A stretch of 64,000 nucleotides of DNA from positions 6,542,205 through 6,606,204 of the forward strand of contig JABACO010000005.1 in the NCBI GenBank assembly GCA_013339895.1, given 5' to 3'. The notes under the pieces were generated by a model that ran no database searches, had not been told where the DNA came from, and was given only the letters and a program-made list of their open reading frames with translations. Within the stretch, counting starts at the first letter, position 1. Each line of letters opens with the position of its first letter. The stretch is from Ephydatia muelleri (taxonomy: Eukaryota; Porifera; Demospongiae; Spongillida; Spongillidae). This document shows, in pieces, positions 58,773 to 64,000 of this stretch. The translations under genes and the position numbers were made by a program.

Positions 58773-59655
58773 GTATTGCATCCTGCACAGTACTGGTCAT
58801 TGCATCCTGCACAGTACTGGTCATTGCATCCTGCACAGTACTGGTCATTGCATCCTGCACAGTACTGGTCATTGCATCCTGCACAGTACGGGTCCTTGCA
58901 TCCTACATTTGCAATCCTGCACAGTACTGGTCATTGCATCCTGCACAGTACTGGTCATTGCATCCTGCACAGTACTGGTCATTGCATCCTGCACAGTACT
59001 GGTCATTGCATCCTGCACAGTACGGGTCATTGCAATCCTTGCATCCTGCACAGTACTGGTCATTGCATCCTGCACAGTACTGGTCATTGCATCCTGCACA
59101 GTACTGGTCATTGCATCCTGCACAGTACTGGTCATTGCATCCTGCACAGTACTGGTCATTGCATCCTTGCACAGTACTGGTCATTGCATCCTGCACAGTA
59201 CTGGTCATTGCATCCTTGCACAGTACTGGTCATTGCATCCTGCACAGTACTGGTCATTGCATCCTGCACAGTACTGGTCATTGCATCCATGCACAGTACT
59301 GGTCATTGCATCCTTGCACAGTACTGGTCATTGCATCCTGCACAGTACTGGTCATTGCATCCTGCACAGTACTGGTCATTGCATCCTGCACAGTACTGGT
59401 CATTGCATCCTGCAACTATGCACGTCCACAGTACTGGTCATTGCATCCTTGCACAGTACTGGTCATTGCATCCTGCACAGTACTGGTCATTGCATCCTGC
59501 ACAGTACTGGTCATTGCATCCTCCACAGTACTGGTCATTGCATCCTCCACAGTACTGGTCATTGCATCCTGCACAGTACTGGTCATTGCATCCTGCACAG
59601 TACTGGTCATTGCATCCTGCACAGTACTGGTCATTGCATCCTGCACAGTACTGCA
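58773..59655 (+). repeat. 24-bp minisatellite, about 36 copies
   Basis: Unit GCATCCTGCACAGTACTGGTCATT, with occasional single-base insertions (GCATCCTTGCACAG) and a few variant units (59411-59430). It lies just right of the hAT copy ending at 58612. Three plus frames and two minus frames stay open through it; in the longest it reads as repeats of HPAQYWSL. Confidence 0.97.
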
Positions 59656-59661
59656 TGGTCA

Positions 59662-60227
59662 TTGCAAAAACGAGTTATAACAATCCGCTATTGTGGGCTT
59701 CATTGATGTGATTTATGCAAGAAAGTGGGACTAAATAAGAATGACACTACGTATATACTGCAGCTGTGCAAATGCAATGCACAATGCATTAACTGATCGG
59801 TCGAGAGTTCCTTGGATGGAGTGGTAGGGTCCGGGTACACCATGAAGTAATACATGGGAGTCTAATCTGCGTGTTCTAGCCACATTTAAAGACAATCACA
59901 TATAGCGCAAAATGTGATATATAGGCATGCAGGTCATTTGATAGACAGATGGGTATCATTATAGAACATATACATTAATCAATAATTGAAGTGGGGGGGG
60001 GGGGGGGGGGGGGGGGGGGGGTGGAACTGCATAAGTCCCGTACTGGAACTGTAAGCCATTTACAATAGTGCTTCATCCATTGTATGACTGTGAGTAGCGA
60101 ATAACAATCAACTTTTTAAAGTCGGGCGCGTTGCTAGGTCATATACTATTTCAATATTTCGGACAGTGCGGTATAATAGATATATGTTGAATAATTAACA
60201 AACCAGTTCAGTCAGACGAGCTCACAG
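59662..60227. other. Upstream region of the MRPS21 gene; G run
   Basis: Contains a 29-base G run (59993-60021). No other gene seen. The promoter should lie in its right part, but no motif can be assigned. Confidence 0.45.
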
Positions 60228-60874
60228 ATGGTGTGGACACGCGTACCATCCACTGCTTTGACGGCACGAACAATACTTGTAGGAAGGGAGTCCGTGGACT
60301 CCGCCTACAGAGCGATCAACAAGATAATGTCCAATACAGGACTCTCGAAGCACGTGAGTTATAAACGTTATTGCAGTTGCTTTTTTAAAAACACGTTGTG
60401 TGGGACTACGATTCACGTTTGTTTGTTTGCACTTACGTGCGTATGCAGCCATCCTGACCTCTAGAAGCGTAGGAACGTAAACAGGATTGGGGGGGGGCCC
60501 AAAGGGTGTGTCTAATATAAATTCAACATACTATATGCCCAAGATTGGGGGGGGCCAAGGCCCCCTCTGCCCCCCCCCCCCGGTTCCTACGCCTATGACC
60601 TCGCATATGTAGCATCAATCATTCGTTCATCTTATACATCTTTCTATCACCACACTGTCCAACCTCATCACTTCATTACGTCATGGAGACGTGTGATGTA
60701 GTCAACTTACGATGCCCTTGTCTTATATAGTTGTCACGGTTACGTTATTATGAGAAACCTACAAAGGAACGAGAGAGACGAGAGTATGAGAAGTGTCTTC
60801 GGATATACAACAGGGAGATGAAAAAGAAGGTTGAATTTGTGATGAAGCAACATGCGCCACTTCCACCTATTTAA
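60228..60874 (+). CDS. MRPS21: Mitochondrial small-subunit ribosomal protein bS21m
   Basis: Two exons, 60228-60353 and 60731-60874, with GTGAGT donor and ATATAG acceptor, joined in phase 0, give 89 residues, the normal size (about 87 in vertebrates). Exon 1 encodes ALTARTILVGRESVDSAYRA and INKIMSNTGLSKH, the ARTVMV-x-x-x-NV-x-GAYR-x-LNRIL-x-x-x-GL block of the family. Exon 2 encodes LSRLRYYEKPTKERERREYE and KCLRIYNREMKKKVEFVMK, matching RRRYYEKPCRRRQRESYE-type sequence and the helical C-terminus. Bacterial S21-type proteins bind the 16S rRNA platform; here the protein would act in the mitochondrial 28S subunit. The start is the only ATG before the conserved block. A 134-bp MITE sits in the intron. 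The gene looks intact. Confidence 0.92.
60462..60595. mobile_element. 134-bp G-rich MITE in the MRPS21 intron
   Basis: Ends TAGAAGCGTAGGAAC and the reverse complement of TAGGCGTAGGAAC. Exact TGACCTC duplication on both sides (60455-60461, 60596-60602). Interior has G runs on the left and C runs on the right, so the element can fold back. Confidence 0.85.
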
Positions 60875-62801
60875 GACAGGCTTGGCATGTCTAGAACTAT
60901 TTTGCATGCAGTTGTCGTCCTGAACTGGTTGTCAATGTTAACCTGTTTGAAATCATGTATGCATTGACAACACATGCATCAAAAGCCTATGCATATTTGT
61001 CAGACTACCTCAGTTGTACTTGAGGAGCTCTTCAATTTAGTATAAATGGGTGGGGCATGAGGGAGGGATATAAATACCAGAGTCAAGAACAATATTTTTT
61101 TTATGTCCAGTTAATCGCATGTCTCCCCACTCATCCACTCACCCTCACTCTCATCACCTACCCACTCAGTTTCATCCAACTGTTTGTTATCAATCATGGC
61201 TGTCAAATGTGCTGCACTGGGGACAATGCTTTCAGTGCATTACAATTAGTATATAAACAACTTGAGTATTGGATACTCGATTCAAAGTGAAACTGGTAAC
61301 CTATGTGTGTTATAATGATATGAGGACTGCATGTATGATTCTGGTATGAAAGGGAGACACTTATCAGCCTGGGTTGCATGTACCCCCAGACAAGAGACAG
61401 GTGTCATATAATAAAAGGAAGTTTAGACAATTCATTATGCTGCTACTGTCATGCTGTCTGCTCTTGCTTACATGTATTGGCATCAATTCGACCACTGCCG
61501 CTTATACAGAGTGTCCACGAATCAACAGGACAGGTTTAAATGGTTATGCTTTATATTGTAATCAGTTAGTTAGTTGATTTTTTGTTTATAGATGGCTCTG
61601 ATTGGTCACATTTGGACGGTGGTTGCACTTACAACTGATTAACAGACCATAGACTTAAAAGAAAAATCCCTTGTCTTTCAGATTAATGCCCAAATATCTT
61701 AATGCTGAAATAGTGGATCAGGATTGGAGGGGGTGGGGGTGTGTCCTTCCCACCACAGCTAGTAAGTGGGTAGGGCGGGAGGGGTGGGGCACAGGCACAT
61801 TGTAGCCCCCCTCTTCTCCTGGATCCAATACTGATATCTGATGAAGCTAGCGTGTACTTGAAAAGGCTTGCAAAAGCACGTGAAATGCCTGTTGACCTTA
61901 TTTTAAAGCTGATGAGGTACATATAACGTTCCTAAGATGAACAATCTAGTCTCGTTCCCAGACCCAATATTCTTATAGGTGGAATAATTACATCATTACA
62001 GTACTTTCACATAGTGATGATGTAACATACTGTTATGAAAACTGGGTCTGGGTACGCGACCGATCGTATCTAAACGTATTTGTGCTTTTCACAGAGCATG
62101 CAGTTAAAATGCAATGCTTGCATCTTATCAACATTTATCGTATGAATATGGATTGCTGTTACCTAGGGATAAATATGAAATCAATTACCTCTCGTAATGC
62201 CATTTTGGAGCAAGTATTTTGGTGGTCGTAGTGCCCTCTAGCTTCGAGATTCTGAATAGTGCAGTAGACCCTTTCATGTGTCATATGACCACTTTGTCAC
62301 ACATAATAAATAAATACACGATCCGCCATGTTGGTGCACAGAACTGTATGATAAGAGTTCTGACTGAGCGAAAACTACACGGCCTATATGGGGGCACGCA
62401 TCATTAATTTATATTCGCCTTGTGCAGGTTAAACCATCTCCGACATGTCTTTGACCCGCGTCCTGGTCAGCCGGCTCCAGATAAAGTTCTTTTTCCTCCT
62501 ACCCACTAACCCACGTCCCTACGCATCTCATACTAGACCATTTCTTAGCTACTGTATACGACACTCTATACCCAGAGATGTAACAGAGACCCCGGCCCCA
62601 AAATTTGAGCACCTATAGATCGGCAACGTAAGGTAATGATTTCATATCTATTCTTAGTAGCAGCTATAATACTAGACGATAAACGTTCACTCCGCAATTC
62701 ATACATAATGCTTACGTCGCATGGCCTCGCCTACTTCTGGCTTGGGCGCACAACACGTGACTTTCGTTAACATAAATCGCACTTTTTTTATTGCAGAAGA
62801 A
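60875..62801. other. No certain gene; two coding-like scraps
   Basis: 61432-61575 (plus) encodes IMLLLSCCLLLLTCIGINST, a signal-peptide-like helix, then TECPRINRTGLNGYALYC and a stop, possibly an exon. 61845-61927 (plus) encodes SDEASVYLKRLAKAREMPVD and LILKLMRYI before a stop, also exon-like. Neither is recognised. Confidence 0.3.
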
Positions 62802-64000
62802 ATGGAGTTGGAAGTGCCCTTGCGGCTAATCTTTTTCCTTGCCGCCGTTCGCGTGACCACACAGGACTCGTGCGTGTCTCTGCAGGCTTCTGCGAAATGC
62901 TCTGTGGCCTCGTACCCAGCCTGCCGGTCCCTCCAAGACATCCTTCTCAACCTTTCGTCCGGCCAGTGGCCCGGGATGTGTGTCACGTTGAACCTTCTAG
63001 ATGGAGTACACTCACTCACAGCGCCTGTATTGGTAAATGCTACCGCTTATTCTTTGACTATTATTGGAAGTAATTCGTCGCTCGTGTCTTGTGCCTTCAA
63101 TTCCTCTAACGCTACAAACCTACATTCCATCCATCTCTACGGACTGAATACTGTTGTCATCTCGTCTGTAAGTGCCTATGGATGCGACAGACCTTTTCGA
63201 CTGCAAAACGTTGGATACCTGCGCATCGTCAACTCTGCGCTCAAGTGAGTGTGGTGGAGAGAACTGTGTACTGTGCTTTGATTATAGGCCACGCCCCCAC
63301 CCCATAGGTCCTTTGTAGGGGGAGGGGCTCTGGACGTGTACAATTGCCTCACCACGGAGATAGTCGATTGCTCGTTTGAAGACAACTACGCCACCTCCGT
63401 TATACAAGACTCCCAGTATCGGGGCAACGCGGGAGGCGTGGCCATCGGTATCCATGGAGTGGTGCGCGGTACCAATCAAACCAAGCCGAGCGTGCTGGTG
63501 GCAGGAAGTTCCTTTGCGAGGAATATTGCCCAACCTGATAACCAGGTCACGTCTAGTACCCTGATCCAGAGGAGGGTGTTTGTTGGAAGGGGAGGAGGTT
63601 TGGCTGTGTACGTGGAGGAGGATGCCCCTGTCATTATCACCATTAATGGATGCACTTTTAGAAACAATTCAGCCACTACTCGTGGGGGCGGAGTGTTCCT
63701 CTTTTTGGATGGTACACGCTCAGGTCACATGTTCCTCTTGGCCAATTCAGTTTTGGAAGGAAACAGTGTGACTGCAAGTAATGGAGGAGGTGGGGGTGTG
63801 GTTGTCACCCTTTTCATTCCATTGGACAAAAGATTTCCAAATAATGTGCTCATCTCAAACTGCACTCTCTTACGTAACCAAGGTAAGCTAGTTGGGGGTG
63901 TTATGCTATCTACTGTACCAACTTCATTGAAGCTAACAATCCAATAATTATGCACTCTGAAACTGTCCCTCTGAATAGCTCATTATGGGGGTGGAGCCTA
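62802..64000 (+). CDS. Secreted right-handed beta-helix repeat protein (5' part)
   Basis: ATG at 62802, shortly after a polypyrimidine tract and TTGCAG that may end a 5' UTR intron. Residues 1-23 (MELEVPLRLIFFLAAVRVTT) form a signal peptide. Exon 1 ends at 63244 (GTGAGT); exon 2 is 63308-63882 (ATAG acceptor, GTAAGC donor), joined through a Lys codon. The rest lies beyond the window. The mature part repeats a pattern of polar turn, hydrophobic strand, then NCTF or DCSF with RNNSA or EDNYA and GGGV: VDCSFEDNYATS, INGCTFRNNSATTRGGGVF, ISNCTLLRNQGK. This is typical of PbH1 beta-helix domains. Many N-glycosylation sites (NSS, NNS, NCT). Proteins of this sort are abundant in sponges; an extracellular binding or adhesive role is a guess. 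Confidence 0.75.

Noticed and set aside
58686..59711. 341-codon repeat protein or a CRISPR-like array
   Set aside because: Direct tandem 24-bp units without spacers, so not CRISPR; openness in five frames and frame-shifting unit variants argue against a selected protein.

Overview
The window is eukaryotic and metazoan. It contains intron-rich genes with GT/AG splice sites, AATAAA-type poly(A) signals, dinucleotide and tetranucleotide microsatellites, many nested DNA transposons and one 100-N scaffold gap (41817-41916). A seven-helix receptor pair, a caspase-like (C14) gene with a helical tail, a secreted beta-helix protein and the transposon set all look most like sequences known from demosponges. 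A sponge is my best inference, but it is not proven from this window.

Host genes are few. From the left: a C-terminal exon with four PPxY motifs (1-219); a seven-exon pyruvate kinase on the minus strand (5163 to 2543) with an unusual potassium-site signature; a decayed caspase-like gene (48.8-50.0 kb, plus); two related, frameshifted seven-helix receptor genes (51.0-51.5 and 53.1-54.0 kb, minus); a complete two-exon mitochondrial ribosomal protein bS21m/MRPS21 gene (60228-60874, plus); and the first two exons of a secreted right-handed beta-helix protein running off the right edge (62802 onward).

Most of the rest is mobile DNA, and much of it can be ordered by nesting. A 5.4 kb TIR element (9603-14980, 9-bp target duplication) sits inside a Tigger/pogo remnant and carries a perfect 130-bp-arm foldback element plus a lysine-rich repeat ORF. 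It shares the 5' leader of a multi-exon transposase gene found at 46637-43828 (minus), with a decayed relative at 18.2-20.0 kb. A second, 4.76 kb element (31035-35791) has 13-bp termini CAGTGGCGTAGCG and an 8-bp duplication. It encodes a transposase-like protein whose N-terminus resembles the zinc/RING region of RAG1 (N-RAG-TP-like). Two non-autonomous hAT elements (36354-37520 and 56452-58612) share 14-bp TIRs and subterminal arrays. The second is itself split by an element rich in ACCGGTT motifs that holds a chromodomain fragment. Further small inverted-repeat elements lie at 30.2, 35.1, 51.7, 52.0 and 60.5 kb.

From 22 to 38 kb, several dispersed repeats linked to long (GT)n/(CA)n tracts alternate with insertions. 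A 24-bp minisatellite fills 58773-59655. Poly-G/C runs of 25-49 bases recur, several of them inside small TIR elements. Several coding remnants are broken by single-base shifts, some in homopolymers. I cannot tell real decay from assembly error without reads.
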